The translations under genes were made by a program, and so were the position numbers. Below the pieces are notes generated by a model. It was not told the origin of the DNA, did no database searches, and saw only the letters and a list, made by a program, of their open reading frames with translations. A DNA stretch of 64,000 nt from Pseudomonadota bacterium (GTDB lineage Bacteria > Pseudomonadota > Alphaproteobacteria > Rhizobiales > Pleomorphomonadaceae): contig JAEZHI010000050.1 of assembly GCA_023436885.1 (NCBI GenBank), forward strand, positions 1 through 64,000. Direction: 5' to 3'. Every line of letters starts with the position of its first letter. The first letter of the stretch is position 1. Shown here one piece after another: positions 8,943 to 19,450 of the stretch.

Positions 8943-9838
8943 CGGCCGGCATCGGAGCCGTAGTAACGAACGTAACGCTCGGAAATACGGTCGACCGGCA
9001 GGACAATCATGACGTCCGTCGTGCCGAAGGGGCGATCGACGACAGCACCTCGACCGACCATTGCGCCCAGACGAAGATAGCCCTTGATAAGCGGCGGCAT
9101 TCCGGAAAGCGCAGCGCGCATGTCGACGGCCTCGATTGGCAGACGGTTCATGGCAACGGCACGCTCGGGGCGAGCTTCCACCAGCCAATCGGCGTCAGCC
9201 GAGGCGTGATGATGCAAGAAGGACAGCGGAAGGGCGAGCGCGTCCGGATCGATACCCTCGAATGAAGCACAGCCGATCATGGCGTCGATGCCATGATTGA
9301 GGACATAGGCCCAGATGCCCTGCCACAGCAGTTCAACCGTGCGCTTGCTGCGGTAAGGCTTCATGACGCAGGAACGCCCGAGTTCAAGAAACTCAAGGCC
9401 GGCGTGGCGGACAAACAGCGGCTCGATGGCAAATTCGCCGGCAGTGTAAAAGCCACGGTGACGCTCGGCCACTTTCTGGCGTAGCAAGCGATAGGTGCCG
9501 ACGATGCGAGGACGCGCGCGGCGGAACGGCCTGATCTCCACGTCGTCGTGGTCGAGAACCAGCAGGTGATCGCAATAGCGGTCGAAAACGTCGGCATCGC
9601 GACGACGCAGGAACGTTCGAGGATCGGCCGTCGCCTGCATCTCGCCGTAGAAGATCCGATAGCGTAGTGCTTGAGCAGCGCGCACTTCGGCCGCTGACCG
9701 CGCAAGCCTCACCTCTAGCGAACCAAGACGACCCAGCGATACCGCATCGCCGGAAGCGTTCTGCCTCGCCTGAGTCGCTGGGAAAGTGCCAGGAAGTCCG
9801 AACATCGTAAGCCCTCCGCCAAAAAGCATAGCCACCAT
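8930..9838 (-). CDS. olsB: L-ornithine N-alpha-acyltransferase-like GNAT protein
   Basis: A 302-residue GNAT-fold protein of the OlsB/hemolysin-like family. OlsB transfers a 3-hydroxyacyl group from acyl carrier protein to ornithine, the first step of ornithine lipid synthesis. The family pattern is visible: LEVRLARSAAEVRAAQALRYRIFY near the N-terminus, DHLLVLDH in the first third, VGTYRLL, then FLELGRSCVMKPYRSKRTVELLW and IGCASFEGIDP. The OlsA partner is not adjacent, though the plsC gene at 23060 belongs to the same acyltransferase superfamily. The ATG at 9838 follows AAGGA; an alternative ATG lies three codons downstream. Some family members are annotated only as hemolysin-like, so the exact substrate is inferred. 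Confidence 0.83.
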   Translation of the reverse strand: MVAMLFGGGLTMFGLPGTFPATQARQNASGDAVSLGRLGSLEVRLARSAAEVRAAQALRYRIFYGEMQATADPRTFLRRRDADVFDRYCDHLLVLDHDDVEIRPFRRARPRIVGTYRLLRQKVAERHRGFYTAGEFAIEPLFVRHAGLEFLELGRSCVMKPYRSKRTVELLWQGIWAYVLNHGIDAMIGCASFEGIDPDALALPLSFLHHHASADADWLVEARPERAVAMNRLPIEAVDMRAALSGMPPLIKGYLRLGAMVGRGAVVDRPFGTTDVMIVLPVDRISERYVRYYGSDAGRYAA

Positions 9839-10028
9839 CCCATCCTTGCCGTGAGGATAGTGACATTTCGCGGACGTTCATGTGACAATTCGGTAATGCC
9901 GTTTGAAGCCTACCTCGACTCGATTGGGTAATACCCTAATTTTGGCCGTAGATCGGCATACTTAAGGAAAGCTTGACGAGTCGCCGCCTATGGTCGCAGC
10001 GCGTTTTCCCCGATGAGCGACCGCTCCA

Positions 10029-11042
10029 ATGGCAGCCAAAGCTGACACAATCCTGCTCTCTATCGTCGTCCCCGTTTTAAACGAGGAAGATGCGATCGAT
10101 GCGTTTCTGAATGGCATAGCCGAGCCGGCTGAGGAAGCCTGCCGACTGGGCGGTCCGGAGATGGACTACGAGCTCATCTTCGTCGACGACGGCAGCACGG
10201 ATGGCACCTACACCTACCTGATGGCGGCTCGCCAGAAGCAACCGAGGATCGAGGTCGTTTCGCTATCGCGCAACTTCGGCAAGGATGCGGCCCTGACCGC
10301 TGGCCTTCGCAAAGCGAGGGGCAGGGCAGTCATCCCCATGGATGTCGATCTGCAGGACCCACCGGAAGTGTTGCCGGATATGGTCCGCCTTTGGCTCGCC
10401 GGCGCCGAGGTCGTGAACGTGAAGAGGTCGGAACGCATGTCCGATACCTCATCCAAGCGGCTGTCGGCCGAATGGTTCTACAAAATCTACAATTATCTTG
10501 CCGAGCGACCAATTCCGGAGAACGTCGGTGACTTTCGACTGCTCGACCGGGTTGTGGTCAACGCCCTATCAAACATGCCCGAGCATGCACGCTTCATGAA
10601 AGGGCTCATCTCCTGGGTTGGCTTTCGACAGGAAACGGTTCTCGCGGCACGTCAGCCGCGAGCAGCCGGAACCAGCAAATGGCGCACATGGCGGCTATGG
10701 AACTTTGCGCTGGACGGCTTTGCCGGATCCACGACCGTACCGTTGCGCATCTGGACTTATTTGGGGTCCGCCGTCGCACTCAGCGCGTTTTTGTACAGTC
10801 TCTTTCTGGTGGTGCGGAGGCTGATATATGGCGCAGACGTACCTGGATACACCTCCCTGATGGTGGTGATGCTGGCGTTCGGCGGCATCAACTTCATGGC
10901 CCTGGGAATCATGGGAGAGTATATCGGCCGCATTGCCGCCGAGGTGCGCGGCCGTCCACTCTATGTGGAACGTCGCTCGACGTTGAGCGACTGGCCGGGA
11001 ACCGAAGCGATCAAAGACAAAGCACCAGACGATATCCGCTAG
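10029..11042 (+). CDS. Family 2 glycosyltransferase, GtrB/ArnC-like
   Basis: A 337-residue membrane-anchored glycosyltransferase of the polyprenyl-phosphate sugar transferase type. The N-terminal GT-A domain shows SIVVPVLNEEDAIDAFL, FVDDGSTDGT, LSRNFGKDAALTAGL and the metal-binding DVDLQDPPE motif. The segment NVGDFRLLDRVVVNALSNMPE is the usual acceptor-side motif of the GtrB/YfdH/ArnC group. Two membrane segments near residues 240-265 and 275-300 and a short cytoplasmic tail complete the architecture. It probably makes an undecaprenyl-phosphate sugar on the cytoplasmic face. The polytopic protein 31 bases downstream is a likely partner that uses the lipid-linked sugar. Confidence 0.88.
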   Translation: MAAKADTILLSIVVPVLNEEDAIDAFLNGIAEPAEEACRLGGPEMDYELIFVDDGSTDGTYTYLMAARQKQPRIEVVSLSRNFGKDAALTAGLRKARGRAVIPMDVDLQDPPEVLPDMVRLWLAGAEVVNVKRSERMSDTSSKRLSAEWFYKIYNYLAERPIPENVGDFRLLDRVVVNALSNMPEHARFMKGLISWVGFRQETVLAARQPRAAGTSKWRTWRLWNFALDGFAGSTTVPLRIWTYLGSAVALSAFLYSLFLVVRRLIYGADVPGYTSLMVVMLAFGGINFMALGIMGEYIGRIAAEVRGRPLYVERRSTLSDWPGTEAIKDKAPDDIR

Positions 11043-11073
11043 GTCGCCTGAATATCCGTCAAGGACGAGACGC

Positions 11074-12582
11074 ATGACATCACTCGACGGCGATGCCAGA
11101 CAACGCGTTCTGCGTGCGTTGATTGTCGTGGCGGCAACCCTGTTTTACCTCTGGCGACCGACAAAGGACGATATCAGCTGGCTCCTGGTGGTGGCGGACG
11201 CGTTGCTCAGCGGCAAGCGTCTCTATGTCGACATCATCGAAACCAACCCGCCAATGTCGGTGCTGCTTTACGTTCCAGCCATTCTCTTTGAGCGTGCCAC
11301 GAGCGTCCGAGCAGAAACATTTATTGTATTTCAAACCGTTGCCTTCTGCCTGATGTGCAGTGAGATCGCCACGCGTCTCATTGAAAAGGCTAAGCTTGAG
11401 GTTTCCACACAGGCATTCCGAACAGCGGCTATCGTCGTCATGTTCGTGCTGCCTATGGGAGCGTTCAGTCAGAAGGATCATTTCGCCTTCGCCGCCTCGC
11501 TGCCGCTGCTCGTCATGTTCGCCAGCGCGGACCGTCAGCTATTTACAAGGGCAGATCATCTTCTAGCAGGCTTGCTTGCTGGACTTTCTATGATTATCAA
11601 GCCCCAGTTTGCTCTTGCCTTTGCTTTGCCAGGCCTTGCCATGGCCATCAAGAGACGCCGGCTGTCTGAACTTTTCACCCCAGCCGTTCTCTTTGCCAGC
11701 ATAGTCGTCACAGGCTACGCAGTAGCAGTGTGCGCGTTTTTTCCGAGCTTCGTCTCCCAAACCCTCCCGATACTCAACGATCTCTATCGCCCACATCACA
11801 TGGGGCGGCTTTCGCTTCTGATGCCATATCGCGGGGGGGGCTACTGCCTCATCGTTCTCCTGGTTACCGCCTTGCCACTGCGTGGCAAGATATTCGCCCC
11901 CTTTCCACTTGTCCTATTCCTTGGCAGCGTTGGATTTTTGATCGCTTTCCTGGAGCAGGCAAAAGGCTGGCCCTACCATATTTATCCAGCGATAGCCGCC
12001 GGCATGCTTCTTGGTCTAGCCATCACCTTGCCGACGTTGCGCGGGGAATCCGGTGGGGCTTCAAGGGTTGTTTTTTTTGTCTGGCTTGGATGTATGCCAC
12101 TCGTCTTTGTCGGAACGATCAAGGTGCTTCTGTTGACCTGGACCGACTATTCTCCTGTCAGCAATGCCATACGCGAACTTGGACTGAAGAGGCCCACAAT
12201 TGTCTCGATCGCCACCTCGCACGGCGACGGTCACCCGGTGACGAGAGATGCCGGAGGCAAATGGGTCGGCACGTTGAGTTCACGATGGATAACGGTGAGT
12301 GCTCTCACCCTGAAGAATCTCGGCTTTTCCTCCGTGGGGCGCAGTCGATCGTTCGACGACTGGATATCGGTTGACCGCGCCTATCTCCGCCACGACATTC
12401 TTCAAAACCATCCAGATATCATTCTGGTGCAACGCGGCGATGACTTTGATTGGCTGGCCTGGGCGCGACAAGATCCGCCCGTGGCAGAGGCCTTTGCCAG
12501 TTATCACCTCGCTCGCTCTGTCAGCGATCCGGAAGAGCCAGGCACTCTGGAAATCTGGCTTCGCTCGCAGAATGGTTCATGA
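11074..12582 (+). CDS. Polytopic membrane protein, GT-C-like, unknown substrate
   Basis: A 502-residue protein with about ten hydrophobic segments and a soluble tail of about 140 residues. The first large loop carries KDDISWLLVVADALLSGKRLY and then VDIIETNPPMSVLLYVPA. An acidic D/E-x-NPP motif after the first membrane segment is common in GT-C glycosyltransferases of the ArnT/PMT superfamily, although the exact family is not recognised. It follows the GtrB-like gene closely and is probably cotranscribed with it. Two 8-base homopolymers lie within the frame, G8 at 11833-11840 and T8 at 12071-12078, which is unusual in this genome and a possible site of slipped-strand switching. Confidence 0.7.
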   Translation: MTSLDGDARQRVLRALIVVAATLFYLWRPTKDDISWLLVVADALLSGKRLYVDIIETNPPMSVLLYVPAILFERATSVRAETFIVFQTVAFCLMCSEIATRLIEKAKLEVSTQAFRTAAIVVMFVLPMGAFSQKDHFAFAASLPLLVMFASADRQLFTRADHLLAGLLAGLSMIIKPQFALAFALPGLAMAIKRRRLSELFTPAVLFASIVVTGYAVAVCAFFPSFVSQTLPILNDLYRPHHMGRLSLLMPYRGGGYCLIVLLVTALPLRGKIFAPFPLVLFLGSVGFLIAFLEQAKGWPYHIYPAIAAGMLLGLAITLPTLRGESGGASRVVFFVWLGCMPLVFVGTIKVLLLTWTDYSPVSNAIRELGLKRPTIVSIATSHGDGHPVTRDAGGKWVGTLSSRWITVSALTLKNLGFSSVGRSRSFDDWISVDRAYLRHDILQNHPDIILVQRGDDFDWLAWARQDPPVAEAFASYHLARSVSDPEEPGTLEIWLRSQNGS

Positions 12583-12608
12583 GGGGGCGACAAGCATGTT
12601 GACTGCGC

Positions 12609-12640
12609 CTTGCGTCGCCTTCGCCGGCAACCTATATACC
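12609..12640 (+). promoter_or_regulatory. Sigma-32 (RpoH) heat-shock promoter of dnaK
   Basis: CTTG at 12609-12612 is followed after exactly 18 bases by CCTATATA at 12631. This matches the alphaproteobacterial RpoH pattern CTTG-N17/18-CYTATnT. It lies about 125 bases upstream of the dnaK start, where such a promoter is expected. No CIRCE element (TTAGCACTC-N9-GAGTGCTAA) is visible here, so HrcA control of dnaK is not supported. Confidence 0.8.
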
Positions 12641-12764
12641 GGCCGAATTCGGGGAGTTCCCCGGTCAGCATTCATAGGAAAAACGGGGACCGGCCGGTGA
12701 TCCGGCATTTGAGCTGAATGCCTCGGAAGGGGGTTCGGACGGTCTGCCTGAATGGAGTGACGAA

Positions 12765-14669
<1,905 letters not shown>

Positions 14670-14689
14670 CGCTAGGCTTTCTGTGTGTT

Positions 14690-14726
14690 CGGCTCCCCGG
14701 TTGAATGATCGGGGGGCCGCTTTCTG
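14690..14726 (+). terminator. Hairpin between dnaK and dnaJ
   Basis: CGGCTCCCCG (14690-14699) pairs with CGGGGGGCCG (14710-14719), allowing one G-U pair, and is followed by CTTTCTGTT. The weak U-tract suggests partial termination or an mRNA-stabilising stem that would make dnaK more abundant than dnaJ, as seen in other dnaKJ operons. Confidence 0.55.
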
Positions 14727-14776
14727 TTAAAAATGAGCGGAGGCGCCGCTCAAGTCCTCGTACCTCGGGACAAACG

Positions 14777-15913
14777 ATGGCCAAACGCGACTATTACGAA
14801 GTGCTGGGCGTTTCTCGCGAAGCGGATGAAAAGGAGCTGAAGAGCGCCTTCCGTAAACTCGCTATGCAGCTGCATCCGGACAAGAATCCCGGGGATGCCA
14901 CTGCGGAGACCCGCTTCAAGGAAGTCAACGAGGCCTATGAGGTCTTAAAAGATCCTCAGAAAAAGGCTGCCTACGACCGCTTTGGACACGCTGCCTTCGA
15001 AAACGGCATGGGCGGCGGACGCGGTGGCGCGGATGCCGGCTTCGGCGCCTCAATGGCCGACATCTTCGATGATATTTTCGGCGAGTTCATGGGCGGTGGC
15101 CGGCGCAGCAGGCCAAACGGTCGTGAGCGCGGCGCCGACCTACGCTATAATCTCGATATCACCCTGGAAGAGGCGTTCGCGGGCAAGACAGTCGAAATCC
15201 ACGTCCCGACGTCGATCACATGCGTCAAATGCTCGGGCACAGGCGCCAAGCCCGGCACCAGCCCCCAGACCTGCCGCACCTGCGGCGGCGCTGGAAAGGT
15301 GCGAGCGAGCCAGGGGTTCTTTACGATCGAGCGAACTTGTCCGACCTGTCAGGGGCGCGGCGAGACGATCGCCAGCCCTTGCGAAGTCTGTTCGGGTACG
15401 GGTCGCACGACTGAGGAACGAACACTTTCGGTTAACGTTCCTTCTGGCATTGAGGATGGCACCCGCATTCGCCTTTCGGGCGAGGGCGAAGCTGGCCTTC
15501 GAGGCGGTCCGGCCGGCGATCTCTACATCTTCATATCGCTGAAGCCTCACGCCTTCTTCCAACGCGACGGCGCCGACCTTCATTGCCGCGTTCCGATTTC
15601 CATGACCACGGCAGCGCTGGGCGGCGAGTTCGAAGTTCCGACCATCGAGGGCGGCAAGACCAAGGTGCGCGTGCCAGAGGGTACGCAGACTGGCAAGCAG
15701 TTCCGTCTCAAATCAAAGGGCATGCCAGTGTTGCGCTCGCGCGATGTCGGCGACATGTACATCAACGTGATGGTTGAGACGCCGCAACGCTTGACGCGAC
15801 GCCAGCGCGAGCTGCTCGAAGAGTTCGAACGTGAATCATCGGGTGAAAACAATCCCGAGTCAGCGGGTTTTTTTGCACGTGTTCGTGATTTCTTCGATAA
15901 CCTTGGCGGATGA
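14777..15913 (+). CDS. dnaJ: Chaperone protein DnaJ (Hsp40)
   Basis: The 378-residue cochaperone that stimulates DnaK ATP hydrolysis. The J domain begins at [12 protein letters not shown] and has the HPD triad at residues 33-35. A glycine-rich region follows (about 75-115). Four zinc-binding repeats are intact: [24 protein letters not shown] and CEVCSGTG. The C-terminal peptide-binding domain follows. The frame extends upstream to 14705, but the conserved start is the ATG at 14777. A T7 run lies close to the 3' end (about 15868-15874). Confidence 0.98.
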   Translation: MAKRDYYEVLGVSREADEKELKSAFRKLAMQLHPDKNPGDATAETRFKEVNEAYEVLKDPQKKAAYDRFGHAAFENGMGGGRGGADAGFGASMADIFDDIFGEFMGGGRRSRPNGRERGADLRYNLDITLEEAFAGKTVEIHVPTSITCVKCSGTGAKPGTSPQTCRTCGGAGKVRASQGFFTIERTCPTCQGRGETIASPCEVCSGTGRTTEERTLSVNVPSGIEDGTRIRLSGEGEAGLRGGPAGDLYIFISLKPHAFFQRDGADLHCRVPISMTTAALGGEFEVPTIEGGKTKVRVPEGTQTGKQFRLKSKGMPVLRSRDVGDMYINVMVETPQRLTRRQRELLEEFERESSGENNPESAGFFARVRDFFDNLGG

Positions 15914-15992
15914 GGTTCCTCTGCCTAAATCCCGACATGAGTTGGGAAGAGGTTTCGGCCCGACGGTCTTGCCTGTCGAACTGGAGATCTGA

Positions 15993-16610
15993 ATGTTCGT
16001 GCACCGACTGCGGGAAGATGCGATTGCAGAGGCGCGTCGTGTGCGCGGCCAGTGTTCGGAAGAACTGAAATTCTTGAAGACCTGGGTGGCAAAGCCGCTC
16101 ACAACCGGCGCGGTGAGTCCTTCCGGGCGGTGGCTGGCCCGCAGCATGGCTGCTGCTGTCGATCCCTCTTGGGATGGAACGGTTGTCGAGCTTGGGCCAG
16201 GAACCGGCTCGGTAACGTCTGCTCTCATCAAGCGCGGCATCCCTGCTGAGCGCCTGCTCGCGGTGGAATACAATCCCGATTTTGCCGAACATATCCGTGG
16301 CCGCTTTCCGGGGCTTCGTGTCGCGGTCGGCGACGCCTATGCGTTCGCGGACACGTTGCGGGAGGCCGGGATCGGCAAGGTGGCAGCGGTTGTGTCGTCA
16401 TTACCTCTGTTCACTCAACCGCCCGCTCGCCGTCGCCTCCTGCTTGAGCAAGCGATGGGCGCCCTGGAGATTGGACGACCTTTTATCCAGTTCTCCTATG
16501 CCTGGGTCCCCCCGGTACAGGCTGAGGCCGGCTGCTGGACGCTGGACGTCAGTGGTTGGATCGTGCGCAACCTCCCCCCCGCCCGCGTCTGGACCTACCG
16601 CAAAGCGTGA
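15993..16610 (+). CDS. pmtA: Phospholipid N-methyltransferase, PmtA-type
   Basis: A 205-residue SAM-dependent methyltransferase resembling rhizobial PmtA, which methylates phosphatidylethanolamine towards phosphatidylcholine. Visible features are LKTWVAKPLTTGAVSPSGRWLAR near residues 24-46, the SAM-binding motif VVELGPGTGSVTSALI near 61-76, AVEYNPDF for the adenosine/ribose acid, and VSSLPLF (near 133-139) in the position of motif IV. The family is related in sequence to rRNA adenine dimethylases (KsgA), but the short length and lack of an RNA-binding C-terminal domain favour PmtA. It follows dnaJ by 79 bases, an order seen in other rhizobia. A GGAGA ribosome-binding site precedes the ATG. 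Confidence 0.85.
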   Translation: MFVHRLREDAIAEARRVRGQCSEELKFLKTWVAKPLTTGAVSPSGRWLARSMAAAVDPSWDGTVVELGPGTGSVTSALIKRGIPAERLLAVEYNPDFAEHIRGRFPGLRVAVGDAYAFADTLREAGIGKVAAVVSSLPLFTQPPARRRLLLEQAMGALEIGRPFIQFSYAWVPPVQAEAGCWTLDVSGWIVRNLPPARVWTYRKA

Positions 16611-16637
16611 CTCGGTCTAGTCGAGCGTGACTACAGA

Positions 16638-17168
16638 TCACGCCTTCTCGCTGGCAACCTGTTCTGAAGGGGCGCTCTCTTCAGCCGAAGAAGACCCCAG
16701 CCCGAAGCAGCAATTGCAGTGGATTCGGGCACACATTCGGCACAGACGGCGGCGATCGTGTCCATGCGCCGTATGGTCATGCATCATTCGATCAACCAGC
16801 TTGCCTAGAAATTCTCTTTCCTCGGAAGAGAGGCCGGACAGAAATTTGGCGCTGACGGCGAGACGCCGATCTTGTAGCCCGTCCGCCCGCCGCCGCCCGG
16901 CCGGCGTGATCTCTACGAGCACTTCCCGTCCGACACGACGGCGTCGATGCAACAGCCCGTCGCCTTCCAGCCGGTCCACAAGCCGAACTGTTGCCGAATG
17001 GGTCAATCCAACGATTGCGGCGATCTCGCCTATACTGACTGGGGGATTGTTAGCCGCGGTGATCAACGCCGCGACGGCTGTCGGAGCCAGATCGTCGTCG
17101 CTTCCAAGCGTAGCGTCAGTGACGGCAAGGGATAGAGCAGCGAACTTATTCGGCAAGTGCATGTCCAC
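16638..17168 (-). CDS. MarR-family transcriptional regulator with Cys/His-rich tail
   Basis: A 176-residue winged-helix regulator. The helix-turn-helix lies near residues 44-66 (VSIGEIAAIVGLTHSATVRLVDRL) and the wing near 70-90 (GLLHRRRRVGREVLVEITPAG). The C-terminal segment carries His130, His132, His135, His137, Cys143, Cys146, His150, Cys151, Cys153 and Cys154. Several MarR subfamilies have a C-terminal CRxC...C pattern, so metal or redox sensing is plausible but not shown. The start is either GTG at 17168 or ATG at 17162. It diverges from lepA across 238 bases that should hold both promoters; I saw no clear operator there. Confidence 0.85.
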   Translation of the reverse strand: MDMHLPNKFAALSLAVTDATLGSDDDLAPTAVAALITAANNPPVSIGEIAAIVGLTHSATVRLVDRLEGDGLLHRRRRVGREVLVEITPAGRRRADGLQDRRLAVSAKFLSGLSSEEREFLGKLVDRMMHDHTAHGHDRRRLCRMCARIHCNCCFGLGSSSAEESAPSEQVASEKA

Positions 17169-17406
17169 GAGTGTCCGCCTCTCTTTTTATGCGCCCCCGC
17201 ACCAACGAGCAACGCGTCCGTCATAAACCCTATCCGCTTCTCATTGATAAACGAACGTGAAAGCGTGTACCGCCCCCTAAAAACACTTATCGCGTTCATA
17301 ATATACGCTGGTGACAATCGATCGGATCACCATGAGGCCAGAAAACCTTCTCTTCGGAGAAAAGCGAGTGCTTGGCGGTGGCACGGGGTAATGGTATTAG
17401 CCGGCC

Positions 17407-19212
17407 ATGACGACACAGCCGCTCTCCCATATTCGCAACTTCGCCATCATCGCCCACATCGATCACGGCAAGTCGACGCTCGCCGATCGCCTGATCCAGA
17501 CGACGGGCGCCGTCGCTCAGCGTGACATGAAGGAGCAGATCCTCGATTCGATGGACATCGAGCGCGAGCGCGGCATCACCATCAAGGCCCAGACCGTTCG
17601 CCTTTCCTACAAGGCTGAAAACGGTGAGACGTACACGCTCAACCTGATGGACACGCCCGGCCATGTCGACTTCGCCTACGAGGTCAGCCGGTCGCTCGCC
17701 GCCTGCGAAGGATCCCTGCTTGTCGTGGATGCCAGCCAGGGTGTCGAGGCGCAGACGCTGGCCAACGTCTACCAGGCAATCGACAACAATCATGAGATCG
17801 TGCCGATCCTCAACAAGGTGGACCTGCCGGCCGCCGAACCGGAACGCGTCAAGACCCAGATCGAGGACGTGATTGGCCTGGACGCTTCCGACGCGGTTGA
17901 AATTTCCGCCAAGACGGGCCTCAACATCGAGGGCGTGCTTGAGGCAATCGTCAAGCGCCTGCCGCCGCCGAAGGGTGACCCGGATGCGCCGCTCAAGGCC
18001 ATGCTGGTCGATAGCTGGTATGACGCTTACCTTGGCGTCATGGTCCTCGTACGCATCATCGACGGTGTTCTCCAAAAGGGTATGAAGGTCCGGATGATGC
18101 GGACCGGCGCTGTCTACGAGGTGGAACGCGTCGGCTACATGACGCCCAAGCTCGAGCTCTGTGACAAGCTTGAGACCGGCGAGGTCGGCGTCATCACCGC
18201 CTCGATCAAGGAAGTGGCCGATACGGCCGTTGGCGACACAATCACCGACGAGCGGCGCCAGACTGCCGAGCCGTTGCCTGGCTTTCGCCCTGCGCAGCCG
18301 GTGGTGTTCTGTGGCCTCTTCCCGGTCGATGCGGCCGATTTCGAGGATCTCCGCGCCGCCGTCGGCAAACTGCGCCTCAACGACGCCAGCTTCTCTTTCG
18401 AAATGGAGACTTCGGCGGCTCTCGGCTTCGGCTTCCGTTGCGGCTTCCTGGGCCTTCTGCACCTCGAAATCATTCAGGAGCGGCTCGAGCGCGAGTTCAA
18501 CCTCGATCTGATCGCCACCGCGCCGTCGGTCATCTACAAGATGAAGCTCACCGACGGTACGGAGATTGAGCTGCACAACCCGGCCGACATGCCGGAGGTG
18601 ACACGCATTTCGGAAATTTCCGAGCCGTGGATCCGCGCCTCGATCATGACGCCGGACGAATATCTCGGCGCCATCCTGAAGCTCTGCCAGGACCGTCGCG
18701 GCATCCAGATCGATCTCTCCTACGTCGGCAGCCGAGCCATCGTGCAGTATGACCTGCCGCTCAACGAAGTAGTGTTCGATTTTTACGACCGTCTGAAGTC
18801 GATCTCCAAGGGTTACGCGTCCTTCGATTATCATCTCAGCGACTATCGCGAGGGCGATCTCGTCAAGATGCAGATCCTCGTCAACGCCGAACCGGTGGAT
18901 GCGCTCTCCGTGCTGGTTCACCGCAGTCAGGCTGAGAGACGCGGACGCGCGATGTGCGAAAAGCTGAAGGATCTCATCCCGCAGCACATGTTCCAGATCC
19001 CGATCCAGGCGGCAATCGGCGGCAAGATCATCGCCCGCGAAACCATCCGGGCGCTCAGGAAAGACGTTCTGGCCAAGTGTTACGGCGGTGACGTGACGCG
19101 CAAGCGCAAGCTTCTCGACAAGCAGAAGGAAGGCAAGAAGCGGCTTCGCCAGTTCGGCAAGGTTGAAATCCCGCAAGAAGCCTTCATCGCCGCGCTGAAG
19201 ATGGACGACTGA
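17407..19212 (+). CDS. lepA: Elongation factor 4 (back-translocating GTPase LepA)
   Basis: A 601-residue translational GTPase of normal length. The G domain shows [19 protein letters not shown] near residues 13-31, the switch I threonine in [20 protein letters not shown] near 80-87 and NKVD near 134-137. The EF-G-like domains II, III and V follow, then the LepA-specific C-terminal domain ending in [22 protein letters not shown]4 acts on stalled ribosomes and in initiation. It is transcribed alone, divergent from the MarR regulator. Confidence 0.98.
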   Translation: MTTQPLSHIRNFAIIAHIDHGKSTLADRLIQTTGAVAQRDMKEQILDSMDIERERGITIKAQTVRLSYKAENGETYTLNLMDTPGHVDFAYEVSRSLAACEGSLLVVDASQGVEAQTLANVYQAIDNNHEIVPILNKVDLPAAEPERVKTQIEDVIGLDASDAVEISAKTGLNIEGVLEAIVKRLPPPKGDPDAPLKAMLVDSWYDAYLGVMVLVRIIDGVLQKGMKVRMMRTGAVYEVERVGYMTPKLELCDKLETGEVGVITASIKEVADTAVGDTITDERRQTAEPLPGFRPAQPVVFCGLFPVDAADFEDLRAAVGKLRLNDASFSFEMETSAALGFGFRCGFLGLLHLEIIQERLEREFNLDLIATAPSVIYKMKLTDGTEIELHNPADMPEVTRISEISEPWIRASIMTPDEYLGAILKLCQDRRGIQIDLSYVGSRAIVQYDLPLNEVVFDFYDRLKSISKGYASFDYHLSDYREGDLVKMQILVNAEPVDALSVLVHRSQAERRGRAMCEKLKDLIPQHMFQIPIQAAIGGKIIARETIRALRKDVLAKCYGGDVTRKRKLLDKQKEGKKRLRQFGKVEIPQEAFIAALKMDD

Positions 19213-19240
19213 GTACTACGCGGGCGGCGCTTGCCGACGG

Positions 19241-19290
19241 GCCGGCAATGTCCCTCGTTGTAAAGCGAGGCCGTTCCGACATTGCCGCCC
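19241..19290. other. Nested inverted repeat downstream of lepA
   Basis: GGCAATGTC (19244-19252) pairs perfectly with GACATTGCC (19278-19286). An inner stem CCTCG (19253-19257) with CGAGG (19266-19270) stacks directly on it on the 5' side, leaving CCGTTCC as a one-sided bulge. The structure can form on either strand. No poly-T tract follows on the plus strand, so it does not look like a simple terminator. It might be a small structured RNA, a 3'-end processing signal or a dispersed repeat. Confidence 0.5.
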
Positions 19291-19402
19291 CGAGGGCGAC
19301 TACCCCTCCTGGGCCGAATACAATGCTAGTTGCCAATTCCGGCGATTGCCAGTCTCTTTTACGTGTAACCACGTAGCATGATGATCTATCGCCGCGATCA
19401 TG

Positions 19403-19433
19403 AAAAAGGGCGCCCGTAACGAGCGCCCTTTTT
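19403..19433. terminator. Bidirectional intrinsic terminator between lepA and grpE
   Basis: AAAAGGGCGC (19404-19413) pairs with GCGCCCTTTT (19423-19432) around CCGTAACGA. A U-tract is available on either strand, so it can serve the convergent lepA and hrcA-grpE transcripts. Confidence 0.88.
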
Positions 19434-19450
19434 ATTCCCGTAGCTACAGC

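Noticed and set aside
17296..19176. 626-codon minus-strand frame opposite lepA
   Set aside because: It is fully antisense to lepA, which has all expected motifs. No domain was seen.
19241..19290. Rho-independent terminator of lepA at the nested hairpin
   Set aside because: There is no U-tract after the stem, and a much better terminator lies at 19403-19433.
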